This document shows, in pieces, positions 25,955 to 35,200 of a stretch of DNA of 64,000 nt (position 1 is its first letter; each line of letters begins with the position of its first letter). The notes under the pieces are model-generated. The model was not told where the DNA came from and ran no database searches. It saw only the letters and a list, made by a program, of their open reading frames with translations. The translations under genes and the position numbers were made by a program. The DNA comes from Bacteroidota bacterium (GTDB lineage Bacteria; Bacteroidota; Bacteroidia; Chitinophagales; Chitinophagaceae): positions 62,001 to 126,000 of the forward strand of contig JAUZOA010000003.1 in the NCBI GenBank assembly GCA_030706685.1. Direction: 5' to 3'.

Positions 25955-25975
25955 ATGCCCGGGATTTCCGGGCAT
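25955..25975 (+). terminator. rho-independent terminator of rplS
   Basis: ATGCCCGG at 25955-25962 pairs with CCGGGCAT at 25968-25975 across a 5-nt loop, followed by TTGTTTTTTC. Confidence 0.93.
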
Positions 25976-26010
25976 TTGTTTTTTCATTAACCGGGTCTTT
26001 ATAGCTTAGC

Positions 26011-26042
26011 TTGCGATTTGCCAATACTAATTCCTATCTTTG
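26011..26042 (+). promoter_or_regulatory. candidate promoter of tatA
   Basis: TTG at 26011-26013 and TATCTTTG at 26035-26042 are 21 bp apart and fit the Bacteroidota consensus. The tatA start follows 18 nt later. Confidence 0.65.
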
Positions 26043-26060
26043 AAGTTCAATTTATCCGAT

Positions 26061-26261
26061 ATGATACAAGCTAATTTACTAGGCGTTTTAGGCACTAATG
26101 AAATCATCATTATCCTTGTTATAGTGTTGCTGCTTTTCGGTGGCCGTAAAATACCTGAATTAATGAGAGGACTGGGTAAAGGTGTTCGCGAGTTTAATGA
26201 CGCTAAGAACAATGTGAAAAAAGAAATCGAGGAACATGCAAATGAAGTTAAAAACCCATGA
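26061..26261 (+). CDS. tatA: Sec-independent protein translocase subunit TatA
   Basis: A 66-residue inner-membrane protein of the twin-arginine export pathway. Residues 8-27 form the membrane helix ([17 protein letters not shown]), followed by the [16 protein letters not shown] hinge with the conserved Phe-Gly, then a charged amphipathic helix. The start MIQANLLG at 26061 is preferred to a TTG at 26040 that falls inside the promoter. TatA and TatB types cannot be firmly told apart here, though the length favours TatA. No tatC is in the window. The gene is 50 bp upstream of gatA. Confidence 0.92.
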   Translation: MIQANLLGVLGTNEIIIILVIVLLLFGGRKIPELMRGLGKGVREFNDAKNNVKKEIEEHANEVKNP

Positions 26262-26311
26262 GGTCTCTTCTCGCTTTTTAATATTCTTCGTTCACTAAAA
26301 GAAACATTCTT

Positions 26312-27766
26312 TTGTTTGAGTTTTCTTCCATTGAGCAATATCATGCCGCGCTGAAGGAAGGAAAGACAACCTGTTTGCAGGCAGTTGAACATTACCTGGA
26401 CCGGATACGGTCTGCCAGCCATTTAAATGCTTTTATAGAAGTTTACGCCAGCGAGGCTCTGCAAAAAGCACGAAGTTTGGATCAAAGAAGAAATGCCGGG
26501 CACCCGGCAAGGAAACTTCATGGTGTTGTTGTCGGCTTAAAAGATGTTATTTGCTATAAAGACCATAAACTCTCCGCCTCTTCAAACATTCTTAAAAATT
26601 TTACCTCCTTATATTCAGCAACTGCCGTAGAAAGGTTATTGGCAGAAGAAGCGATTATTATTGGCAATTGTAATTGTGATGAATTTGCCATGGGGTCTAC
26701 GAACGAAAACTCTGCTTATGGCAGGGTGCTTAATGCCCTTGACGAAACAAGAGTTCCCGGGGGATCATCAGGAGGATCGGCAGTAGCCGTACAGGCCGGC
26801 CTGTGCATGATCTCACTGGGAAGTGATACAGGAGGATCGGTTCGCCAACCCGCCGACTTTTGTGGTATCATCGGGTTGAAACCAGCCTACGGAAGGATCT
26901 CCCGTTATGGCCTTATAGCGTATGGTTCCTCGTTTGACCAGATCGGCATTTTCGGAACTACTGTTTATGATGTAGCGCTCGCATTAGAAGTAATGGCGGG
27001 TCCCGACGAATTTGACAGCACAGTATCATCAACAAAAGTTGAAAAATATACTGACCTTATCGGGAAAAAAAGCAAATACCGGGTTGCTTATTTTAATGAG
27101 GCTCTTGACCATTCCAGCCTTGACCCGGAAATAAGCTCTTCTATAACAGGATTGATTGAAAAATTAAATAAAGATGGGCATGAGGTCAGCCCGGTAGAAT
27201 TCGATCTTCTTGATTATGTTGTTCCCGCCTATTATATTATTACCACTGCCGAGGCTTCTTCCAACCTTTCCCGCTACGATGGAGTAAGATATGGTTACCG
27301 CACACAAAGAAAAGGAATTAATCTTACTGACTTTTACAAGCAATCCCGCTCAGAGGGATTAGGTAAAGAAGTCAAAAGAAGAATAATGCTGGGCACATTT
27401 GTTTTAAGTGCCGGGTATTACGATGCCTATTTTACAAAGGCTCAGAAAGTCAGGAGTTTATTAACAAAAAAAATACAATTGATTTTCAGAGAGTTTGATT
27501 TTATCATAATGCCCACGTCGCCTGCTACCGCCTTTAAAGCAGGTGAGAAGACTACTGACCCAATAGCCATGTATCTAGCTGATATTTATACGGTTATTGC
27601 AAATCTTGCTGGTATTCCCTCCATTTCAGTTCCTCTTTTTTCCCATTCGAATGGCATGCCCTTTGGTTTACAAGTGATGTCAAACCGCTTTAATGAGGTA
27701 CATTTGCTCCGCTTTTCAAACCAGATGATGCAGGAGCAGAAAGCACAACCCGGAAAACTTAAGTGA
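26312..27766 (+). CDS. gatA: Asp-tRNA(Asn)/Glu-tRNA(Gln) amidotransferase subunit A
   Basis: A 484-residue amidase subunit that releases ammonia from glutamine to convert misacylated Glu-tRNA-Gln or Asp-tRNA-Asn. The Ser-Ser-Lys catalytic set is visible: Lys77 in VVVGLKDV, the cis-Ser in PGGSSGGSAVAV (152-153) and the nucleophile Ser176 in GSDTGGSVRQPA. The positions agree with typical GatA enzymes offset by two residues. The start codon appears to be TTG (MFEFSSIEQY), as no in-frame ATG lies nearby. gatB and gatC are elsewhere, as is common in this phylum. Confidence 0.94.
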   Translation: MFEFSSIEQYHAALKEGKTTCLQAVEHYLDRIRSASHLNAFIEVYASEALQKARSLDQRRNAGHPARKLHGVVVGLKDVICYKDHKLSASSNILKNFTSLYSATAVERLLAEEAIIIGNCNCDEFAMGSTNENSAYGRVLNALDETRVPGGSSGGSAVAVQAGLCMISLGSDTGGSVRQPADFCGIIGLKPAYGRISRYGLIAYGSSFDQIGIFGTTVYDVALALEVMAGPDEFDSTVSSTKVEKYTDLIGKKSKYRVAYFNEALDHSSLDPEISSSITGLIEKLNKDGHEVSPVEFDLLDYVVPAYYIITTAEASSNLSRYDGVRYGYRTQRKGINLTDFYKQSRSEGLGKEVKRRIMLGTFVLSAGYYDAYFTKAQKVRSLLTKKIQLIFREFDFIIMPTSPATAFKAGEKTTDPIAMYLADIYTVIANLAGIPSISVPLFSHSNGMPFGLQVMSNRFNEVHLLRFSNQMMQEQKAQPGKLK

Positions 27767-27802
27767 TAGAATTAATTGATTTTGTGTATTTAAAACTCAG
27801 TT

Positions 27803-28858
27803 GTGACACTAAAAAACTTCCTGGCCGCTATTATCGGTATTCTTCCTTTTGCATTTGCTTATGCGGGCAATCATGATACAGGTCATTTTCCGAATACCCG
27901 GTCCCCTTTTTCAGATTCGACAGGCATAGATGATTCCTTAAAGCAGGGCATTCCCGTAAATGATCCAAAGCAGGAATTCAGGAATCTTTTCATGAATTCT
28001 TCTCTTCCTGTGGGTATTAATGCCCAAAAAATTAACCCGCAAATGATCAGTTTTGTTGAAGATTATACAAACAGGTACGGTAAAAAACTGGAAAGTATTA
28101 AAGACAGGTGCAAACCCTATCTTGATATAATGGACGATATTCTCGAAGAACACGGTTTACCCAAAGAATTAAAATACCTGGCTGTTATAGAATCCGATCT
28201 CAAAACCAATGCAAGATCATGGGCGGGAGCCGTAGGTCCCTGGCAGTTTATGCCCACCACGGCAAGAAACATGGGGTTGAGGGTAAATAAAAAATATGAC
28301 GAAAGAACAAACTTTGCCAAGAGCACCCGGGCTGCCTGCAAGTATCTTACTGATCTCTATGTGCTATACGAGGATTGGCTCCTGGTCATTGCTGCATACA
28401 ATGGCGGACCCGGTAAAGTAAATTCAGCTATTAAAAAAAGCGGTAGCAGGGATTTTTGGACCCTTCAAAAATATTTGCCCGCCGAATCACAAAGCCATGT
28501 AAAAAAATTCATAGCCACTCATTATTTCATGGAAGGCCAGGGAGGCATTGTTACAAGTACTAAGAATGAATTAAAAAATGCCGCTGCTAATACACTTACG
28601 CCCGAAGAAATGGCTCTATCCAAAACACAAAATATCAGCGGCCGTTATAATTCTTTAGTAATCGTGAAGCACCTGGTAATGGATATTGCTGTATTTAATA
28701 AAATGAACCCTGATTTTGACAGGCTTATAGGTAATAACGGAGCTTATGAATTGAGGCTTCCTTCGGATAAAATGGAGTTATTCCTGGTGCAAAAACCTGA
28801 GATACTCAATGAATCCCTGCAGTTATTATTGAACCAGGCTGAAGCTCCCGGCTCCTGA
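27803..28858 (+). CDS. lytic murein transglycosylase (MltD-like, GH23)
   Basis: A 351-residue envelope enzyme that cleaves peptidoglycan. It starts with GTG and has a signal peptide to about residue 22 (FAFAYA). The SLT domain covers about 105-250: catalytic Glu130 in YLAVIESDLKTNARSWAGAVGPWQFMP, then AAYNGGPGKVNSAI. Unlike MltD of E. coli there is no LysM repeat; the C-terminal part (about 270-345) only resembles a reduced cell-wall-binding region (YELRLPSDKMELFL). It follows gatA by 36 bp and may share its transcript. Export may be by Sec. Confidence 0.9.
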   Translation: MTLKNFLAAIIGILPFAFAYAGNHDTGHFPNTRSPFSDSTGIDDSLKQGIPVNDPKQEFRNLFMNSSLPVGINAQKINPQMISFVEDYTNRYGKKLESIKDRCKPYLDIMDDILEEHGLPKELKYLAVIESDLKTNARSWAGAVGPWQFMPTTARNMGLRVNKKYDERTNFAKSTRAACKYLTDLYVLYEDWLLVIAAYNGGPGKVNSAIKKSGSRDFWTLQKYLPAESQSHVKKFIATHYFMEGQGGIVTSTKNELKNAAANTLTPEEMALSKTQNISGRYNSLVIVKHLVMDIAVFNKMNPDFDRLIGNNGAYELRLPSDKMELFLVQKPEILNESLQLLLNQAEAPGS

Positions 28859-28872
28859 TTTTCCGGGCCTTT
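28847..28872 (+). terminator. weak terminator at the end of the transglycosylase gene
   Basis: CCCGG at 28847-28851 can pair with CCGGG at 28863-28867, with the stop codon in the loop, followed by CCTTTTTATT. The stem is short, so this is tentative. Confidence 0.4.
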
Positions 28873-30162
28873 TTATTCTGAAATAACTTTTTTCATGGCT
28901 CCTGCTTTTAGCAGGCATTCCTCCCATTCCTTTTCAGGGTCGCTGTAATAGGTAATTCCCGAACCTGCCTGTATGGAAAGATAGGAAGAGGAAATATTAC
29001 ACATGATACTTCGTATCACGACATTGAAATCAAAATCATCTCCCGGTGAAATATATCCAAGAGCACCGGAAAAAATACCCCTTTTAGTTTTTTCATACTG
29101 TTCAACCAGTTCCATCACTTTTTTCTTCGGGGCCCCGGTCATAGAACCCATCGGGAATGTCGATCTTATTATTTCGGAAAAAGAAATACCCTTTTTTAAT
29201 TCACCACTGATCGTAGAGATCATCTGGTGTACCTGAGGAAAAGAATAGACACCATACAACTCATCCACTACCACTGTTCCTTCCTTACAAATTTTTGCGA
29301 GGTCATTACGCACGAGGTCAACTATCATTACATTTTCCGATCGATCTTTGCCACTATGCAGTAATGCTTCCCTGCTCAGTTCATCTTTTCTTTTATCTTT
29401 CATTACCCTTTCAGATGTTCCTTTTATAGGCTGAGAAAGGATTTTGCTTCCCTGCTTTTTTAAAAATCTTTCGGGACTGGCACAGATCAGCCATTTATTC
29501 TTTATCCTGTACAAAGCGGAAAAAGGGTTAGGCGAAATTTCGGTAAGATTCTTATAAATAGTTATGGGGTCAACTATAGCAGGCTCGGCATAAAACTCCT
29601 GGCAAAAATTGATCTCGTAACAATCTCCCCTCAGGATATGTTTCTGTAATTCCCTGACGATAGAAAGATATTCTTCCTTTTGAATCCGGCTTTGAATACA
29701 AAGTGGCGTTGTCGGCCTTCTTCTTTTTCCGACCGGCAAAGAAACAATGGCATCAAATATTTCTGCCGGTTCATCGGCCTCAATGATCATTTCTTTATCA
29801 TTCAGCCTGATGATAATCTCCGGCTCAAAGAAAAACAGGTCGGGGAAACCAATTTTATCTGTATGCCCTGAAGTCAGCCATCCTGTTTCATTTTTCAGAT
29901 CATATCCAAGATGACCAAAAAACCAGCTTTTTCCCCCGTCAATAAATTCCTGCAACTGATCAAGTGCATTCCCTGCATTGGCACTGATCTTTCTCCGGGC
30001 GCCCGCACCTGCCAGGCACTCTTGTGTATGAGGTTCAATATGATATTGGTGATTGTCCAAAAAACAAAAAGTGTCAAACTTTTGTATCCAGTCCAACACT
30101 TTTTGTTTTATCTCCCCGAGATCATTTACGGGAAAGGAATTAGTGAGAATAGTAGTGTTCAA
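28873..30162 (-). CDS. chorismate-binding enzyme (aminodeoxychorismate / anthranilate synthase component I)
   Basis: A 429-residue enzyme that aminates chorismate with ammonia from a partner amidotransferase. The C-terminal chorismate-binding domain is complete: SQPIKGTSERV, HSGKDRSENVMIVDLVRNDL, PMGSMTGAPKKKVMELVE, RGIFSGALGY and the QAGSGITYYSDPEKEWEEC end. The single-enzyme neighbourhood without trp genes favours PabB (folate pathway) over TrpE, but the sequence alone does not settle it. The start codon appears to be TTG at 30162, 26 bp after the stop of the acidic protein gene on the same strand, so the two are likely co-transcribed. Confidence 0.9.
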   Translation of the reverse strand: MNTTILTNSFPVNDLGEIKQKVLDWIQKFDTFCFLDNHQYHIEPHTQECLAGAGARRKISANAGNALDQLQEFIDGGKSWFFGHLGYDLKNETGWLTSGHTDKIGFPDLFFFEPEIIIRLNDKEMIIEADEPAEIFDAIVSLPVGKRRRPTTPLCIQSRIQKEEYLSIVRELQKHILRGDCYEINFCQEFYAEPAIVDPITIYKNLTEISPNPFSALYRIKNKWLICASPERFLKKQGSKILSQPIKGTSERVMKDKRKDELSREALLHSGKDRSENVMIVDLVRNDLAKICKEGTVVVDELYGVYSFPQVHQMISTISGELKKGISFSEIIRSTFPMGSMTGAPKKKVMELVEQYEKTKRGIFSGALGYISPGDDFDFNVVIRSIMCNISSSYLSIQAGSGITYYSDPEKEWEECLLKAGAMKKVISE

Positions 30163-30188
30163 TGTATTCGAACAAGTAATAAGTTCTG

Positions 30189-30623
30189 TTAGTAATCATC
30201 CTCTTCGTCATCAAAGCCGTCACCTTCATCAAACATATCTTTGAACTCATCATCTATTTTAAAATCCTCTTCTTCCTCAATAGCACCTTTTTTGCCAGCA
30301 GGCCCGCTTTTTTTGCCTTTTGACTTGGGGATATCAAACTCTTCGAAATCGGGATCCCATTCTTCCTCTTCTTCTACTTTGTCCCAATCATCTACTACGT
30401 CTTCGCCATCATCGTCGTCGTCTTCATCTTCTTTTCCTTTTTTGGAAGATGTAGCGGTCTTACCAGCTTTTTTGGAAGTGGTGGTTGTTTCATCCTCTAA
30501 TTCGTCATCATCATCATCGTCGTCATCCTCCTCCTTTTTCTTAGATGGAGGAGATGGCTTTTTTACCGGCTCTTTACCAGATGTTTTTCCGGTAATCTTT
30601 TTTTCCTTATCGGGTTTTGCCAT
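30189..30623 (-). CDS. highly acidic low-complexity protein
   Basis: A 144-residue protein with lysine-rich first 30 residues (KPDKEKKITGKTSGKEPVKK), two poly-aspartate stretches (DDDDDDDDE and DEDDDDD) and a C-terminal half that alternates acidic blocks with WDPDFEEFDIPKSKGKKSG and ends FDDEEDDY. It has no membrane segment or signal and is predicted to be largely disordered. It sits between purA and the chorismate enzyme on the same strand. Proteins of this composition bind basic partners, histone-like proteins or cations, but no role can be assigned. The W/F-containing conserved-looking motifs argue against meaningless repeat translation. Confidence 0.7.
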   Translation of the reverse strand: MAKPDKEKKITGKTSGKEPVKKPSPPSKKKEEDDDDDDDDELEDETTTTSKKAGKTATSSKKGKEDEDDDDDGEDVVDDWDKVEEEEEWDPDFEEFDIPKSKGKKSGPAGKKGAIEEEEDFKIDDEFKDMFDEGDGFDDEEDDY

Positions 30624-30756
30624 AGTCAGGTAGGGTTATGAGTGTAAAATTTCAGCGAAGTTTTTAATTAGCCAAATCTTTTGAAAATTTTTTTTTATTT
30701 ATCAAAGAGACTGAATTTTCTCCAAAAATTACAGTCTTTCCTGAATTTGGTTCATA

Positions 30757-32019
30757 TTAAACACAGATTATCTGGTCACGACCCGGGCCATTGGATATGT
30801 AGTGTATCTTGACTTCAAGGTATTTATTGATAAAATCCACATATGTTTTCATTGTTTCAGGCAATTCCGTAAATGATTTAGCTGCACAGGTAGGGGTATT
30901 CCAGCCTGGAAAAGTTTTATATCTCGCCTCCACCTTCATGCGATCAAGCCGGAAGGGGATTTCCGTGCTTTCTTCACCGTTTACATTATAGCTTGTACAG
31001 ACATTCAATACTTTAAAAGCATCCAGGACGTCTGCTTTTGTCATGACAATTTTTGTAACCCCGTTTATCATGCAGGCAAACCGGAGGGCAACAAGATCAA
31101 TCCATCCGCACCGGCGCGGCCGGCCTGTAGTTGCGCCAAATTCATTCCCTACTTTTCTTAGTTCCTCCCCTGTTTCATCGTCCAGCTCTGTAGGAAAAGG
31201 CCCACCGCCTACTCTTGTGCAATAGGCTTTTGTGACACCGATTACATCCCTGATTTTCTGGGGAGCTACCCCGAGGCCGCTGCAAACACCCGCCGAGATG
31301 GTATTGGAAGATGTTACAAAGGGGAAGGTGCCAAAATCAATATCCAGCATACTCCCCTGCGCCCCTTCTGCTAGTACTCTTTTACCGGCCTGTAATTGCT
31401 GGTTAATGAAATATTCACCGTTTACAATATTCAATTGCTTAAGAAATTCAAGGGCCTCAAAAAATTCTTCTTCCCATGCCGTAATATCTTCAGCAAAAGA
31501 GTAATTATCCAGCAATTTCTGGTGTTTTAACCGCAGTTTGATATAAGCTGTTGTAAAATTCTTATCCAGCAGGTCGCCTACACGCAATCCATTCCTGCCG
31601 GTCTTATCCATATAAGTCGGGGCTATCCCCTTTAGGGTTGAGCCTATTTTCTGGTTACCTTTGGATAATTCAGCCGCTTTATCCAGCGCCCGGTGCGTTG
31701 GAATTATCAGATGTGTTCTTTCAGCAATGAAAAGGTTTTTCTTAAGATCAACCCCAAACGAAGCAACAGTGTCACATTCCCTTTTTAATGTTACCGGGTC
31801 AAGTACCACTCCATTCCCAATAAGGTTGAGCTTATTTTTTTGAAAGACCCCGGAAGGTATTTGATGCAACACTATTTTTTTGTCCTCAACATATAATGTA
31901 TGTCCTGCATTCGGCCCCCCCTGGAACCTCGCAATCACATCATAATCTTTGGCAAAATAATCAACAATCTTTCCCTTTCCTTCATCTCCCCACTGGAGGC
32001 CAAGAATTACATCAACCAT
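30757..32019 (-). CDS. purA: adenylosuccinate synthetase
   Basis: A 420-residue cytoplasmic enzyme that joins IMP and aspartate with GTP, the first committed step to AMP. GLQWGDEGKGKIVDYF, GGPNAGHTLY, the IGSTLKGIAPTYMDKTGRNGLR loop and the C-terminal GPGRDQII are all present, and the length is normal. It has its own 235-bp upstream spacer, where the only clear element is the terminator of the preceding adhesin gene. The downstream acidic-protein gene follows after 133 bp of AT-rich DNA. Confidence 0.97.
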   Translation of the reverse strand: MVDVILGLQWGDEGKGKIVDYFAKDYDVIARFQGGPNAGHTLYVEDKKIVLHQIPSGVFQKNKLNLIGNGVVLDPVTLKRECDTVASFGVDLKKNLFIAERTHLIIPTHRALDKAAELSKGNQKIGSTLKGIAPTYMDKTGRNGLRVGDLLDKNFTTAYIKLRLKHQKLLDNYSFAEDITAWEEEFFEALEFLKQLNIVNGEYFINQQLQAGKRVLAEGAQGSMLDIDFGTFPFVTSSNTISAGVCSGLGVAPQKIRDVIGVTKAYCTRVGGGPFPTELDDETGEELRKVGNEFGATTGRPRRCGWIDLVALRFACMINGVTKIVMTKADVLDAFKVLNVCTSYNVNGEESTEIPFRLDRMKVEARYKTFPGWNTPTCAAKSFTELPETMKTYVDFINKYLEVKIHYISNGPGRDQIICV

Positions 32020-32149
32020 GATATCTATAATTTATTTTGGGTCTGCTTATCCCCGGTGATTTAGATCTTTTGTCTGCAGGCAGGCAAGCTTGCTATCGGC
32101 ATTTAGGACCCCGGCAACCTGAAAACGGGGGCAAAAATACGTTGTAGGT

Positions 32150-32181
32150 AAAAAGCCACCGAATAATTCCGGTGGCTTTTT
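32150..32181 (-). terminator. bidirectional rho-independent terminator after the adhesin gene
   Basis: AAAAAGCCACCG at 32150-32161 pairs with its complement at 32170-32181 (12 bp, 8-nt loop). It lies 75 nt downstream of the adhesin stop, with A/T runs on both sides. Confidence 0.92.
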
Positions 32182-32255
32182 AAAAAACAGTCTGGCCGTT
32201 TTTTATTTGTAACATATTATCAACATTATTGTACCGGCTTGACGTTAAGAATTTA

Positions 32256-35200
32256 TCAACGAATGAGTATTACCGTCCCTTTTTTGGCTATAACCTTATT
32301 CTCCCAGGTCACACCCTCTACCATCCATACATAAGCTCCGCTTGGCTGTTCTACCCCACCCATTTTTCCATCCCATCCCTCATTAAGTGTGTAGGTTGAA
32401 TACAACATTTGTCCCCAGCGGTTGAACACCCTGAAATAATTAAGCTTTTTGATGCCTACAGGAAAAGGTATGAATTTGTCATTCTTGCCATCATTATTTG
32501 GCGTAAATGCATTTGCCACATAAATATCCGGTCCCTTGTACACTTCTATTTTTACATAGCCCAACCCTTCACAGCCCGCTGAGGTAAACGCTTTTACCTG
32601 GTAAATAACGATGCTGCCGTCTACTAAAGGCGCCGTTGCAACCGGGTTAGCGATATTCGGATTATCAAGTCCCGCGGGAGATGACCAGCTATACCCTGTA
32701 CCCACCGAAGTTGCCAGTAATGGAATTTGGGCCCCTGCATAAACTACCGTATCAGCAGGATAAGTATACACTTTTATCGGCGGCGTTACGCTCACGGTCA
32801 CCTGATCTGTCACCAGCGATGAACATCCATTAGCATCAACAACACTGAGTGTATAAATAGTGGTCTTATCCGGGGTAACTACGGGATTGGAAATACTTGC
32901 GCTGCTAAGATAGGTAGAAGGCGTCCAGGTATAAGCTACGCCCCCTGATCCTTGCAATTGATAGTTTTTTCCATAACAAATATCTCCCGGTGGGCCGGCA
33001 TCAGGTATCGGCGCCGGCATAATGGTCACCAATACATCATCGTAGACAGAACACCGTCCCAGTGTCGCCGTAAGTGTATACAAAGTAGTAATCTTTGGAT
33101 TTGCAATAGGATTAGCAATAGTAGTACCCGACAAACCCGTTGAGGGGCTCCAGGCAAATTGTGTAGCGTTGGTAACAATCTGCAGTTGTACACTGCTGCC
33201 TTCACAAATTGGCGCCGGATCCGTTGCAGCTACCAGCGTTAGGTTATTTGAAAGTCCTACCACGATACCCGGAACCTGGAATGTACAGCCGTTGGCATCT
33301 TTTACCGTAACAGTATATGTACCCGGGCCCACATTCAGAATATTGGAATTCTGGAAATTGGTTCCATCAGTTGAATACTGGTAAGATAAAGTACCTCCGG
33401 CAGGCGTTACAGTAATAGTACCATCATTTCCGCCATCACAGCTTGCATTACCTGTAGCAGCCGTAGCTGAAAGTGCGGCGGGTTGAGTCACGACTACATT
33501 ATTTACCTGGGCAATACAATTGTTTGCATCTTTCACGTATACTGTATAGGTTCCTGCCCCTACATTGAAGGTGTTCCCAGCCTGGTAAGTTATATTGTTT
33601 AATGAATAAGAATAGGCAGCAATGCCTCCTGCGGCATTTATAACAATTAATCCGTTATTGGCACTATTGCACAAAACACTCTGTGCAGAAGTCGTAGCGA
33701 GTAATTGTGCCGGCTGACCTACTGTGATAGTTGATGAGTTGGAGCAACCTGCAGCGTCCCGGATATATACCGTATAGGTTCCTGCTGCAAGTCCATTAAA
33801 ATTCGGGCCCGCCTGCCAGGTAGTATTATTTAAAGAATACTGCAAAGGGGGTGTAGCATTTGCCGAAGGGGTAGCTGTTATTGTTCCTGTAGAACTACTG
33901 AAACAGGTCGCATCCGTTTTGGCAAGAGCGGCTGTTATAGCAGCACCGGGATTAACCGTAACAGGAATATCGGCCGAGCTGCAACCACCTGCATCTGTCA
34001 CTTTGATCGTATAAGATCCTGCAGCCAGCCCTGTAAATGTTGGGCTTGCCTGTGACGGATTTCCATTGATCGAATATTGATAAGGAAGGGTTCCGTTGGT
34101 AGGCGCGGTAACAGTTATTGAACCATTACTTGCACCATTACAGGAAGTGCTGTTAGCATTGACTGTTGCATTTAATGCGTTACCGGCAACGACCGTTATG
34201 GGAATACCCGCGGAGACACATCCAAAATTATCTTTGATCACAACGTTATGAGAACCGGAAGTGACTCCTGTAAATACATTGTTTGCCTGGTAGGCCCCTC
34301 CATCTAATGAATATTGATAAGGGCCGGTGCCATTAGATGCAATTGTTGTAATGGCTCCATTACTGGCGCCATTGCAGGATGTCGCCGTTGATGTGGCCGT
34401 GCCGGTCAGCGCCGGGCCCGCTGCAACTGTAACTGTAAACGGAGCCGAGATGCATCCAAAATTATCCCTGACCACTACATTATGGGTGCCGGCCGATACT
34501 CCGTTAAAAACATTACTTGCCTGCTGTGCTCCCCCATCCAATGAATATTGATAGGGCGCGCTTCCATTCGTCGGTGTCACGGTAATAGATCCATTGCTAA
34601 CACCGGCACAGGCAGTTGCGGTCGTAGCGGTCGTTGCATTCAACGCAGTTCCCGCTGCAACTGTAACGGCTATCGGATTAGAAAGACATCCGAAATTATC
34701 CCTGACCACTACATTGTGTGCTCCAGCCGATACCCCGGTAAAAACATTACTGGCCTGCTGGGCACCGCCATCCAGGGAATATTGATAGGGCGCGCTTCCA
34801 TTGGTTGGCGTCACGGTAATAGAACCATTGTTTACACCCACACAGGCAGTAGACGTAGTGGTGGTGGTAGCCGTTACGGCCGAACCTGTAGCAACTGTAA
34901 CAGGTATCGCGGCCGATAGGCAACCGAGCGCATTTTTGATGACAACATTATGTGAGCCTGCGGACACATTGGTAAATGTATTGCCAGCCTGGTAAGCGCC
35001 TCCATCCAAAGCATATTGATAGGGGCCTGCACTACTTGTGGCTGTCGCGGTTATTGTACCATTATTTACTCCCGTACAGGCAGTAGCGGTTGAAGTAGCT
35101 GTTCCTGTAAGTAATGGCCCGGCAATAACCGTGACGGGGATAGAAGCAGATACACATCCGGCTGCATCTTTTACTACTACATTATGCGAACCCGCAGCGA

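Noticed and set aside
30241-30633. Plus-strand Ser-rich 130-codon frame.
   Set aside because: It is the antisense of the poly-aspartate gene; Ser runs are simply the complement of Asp codons.
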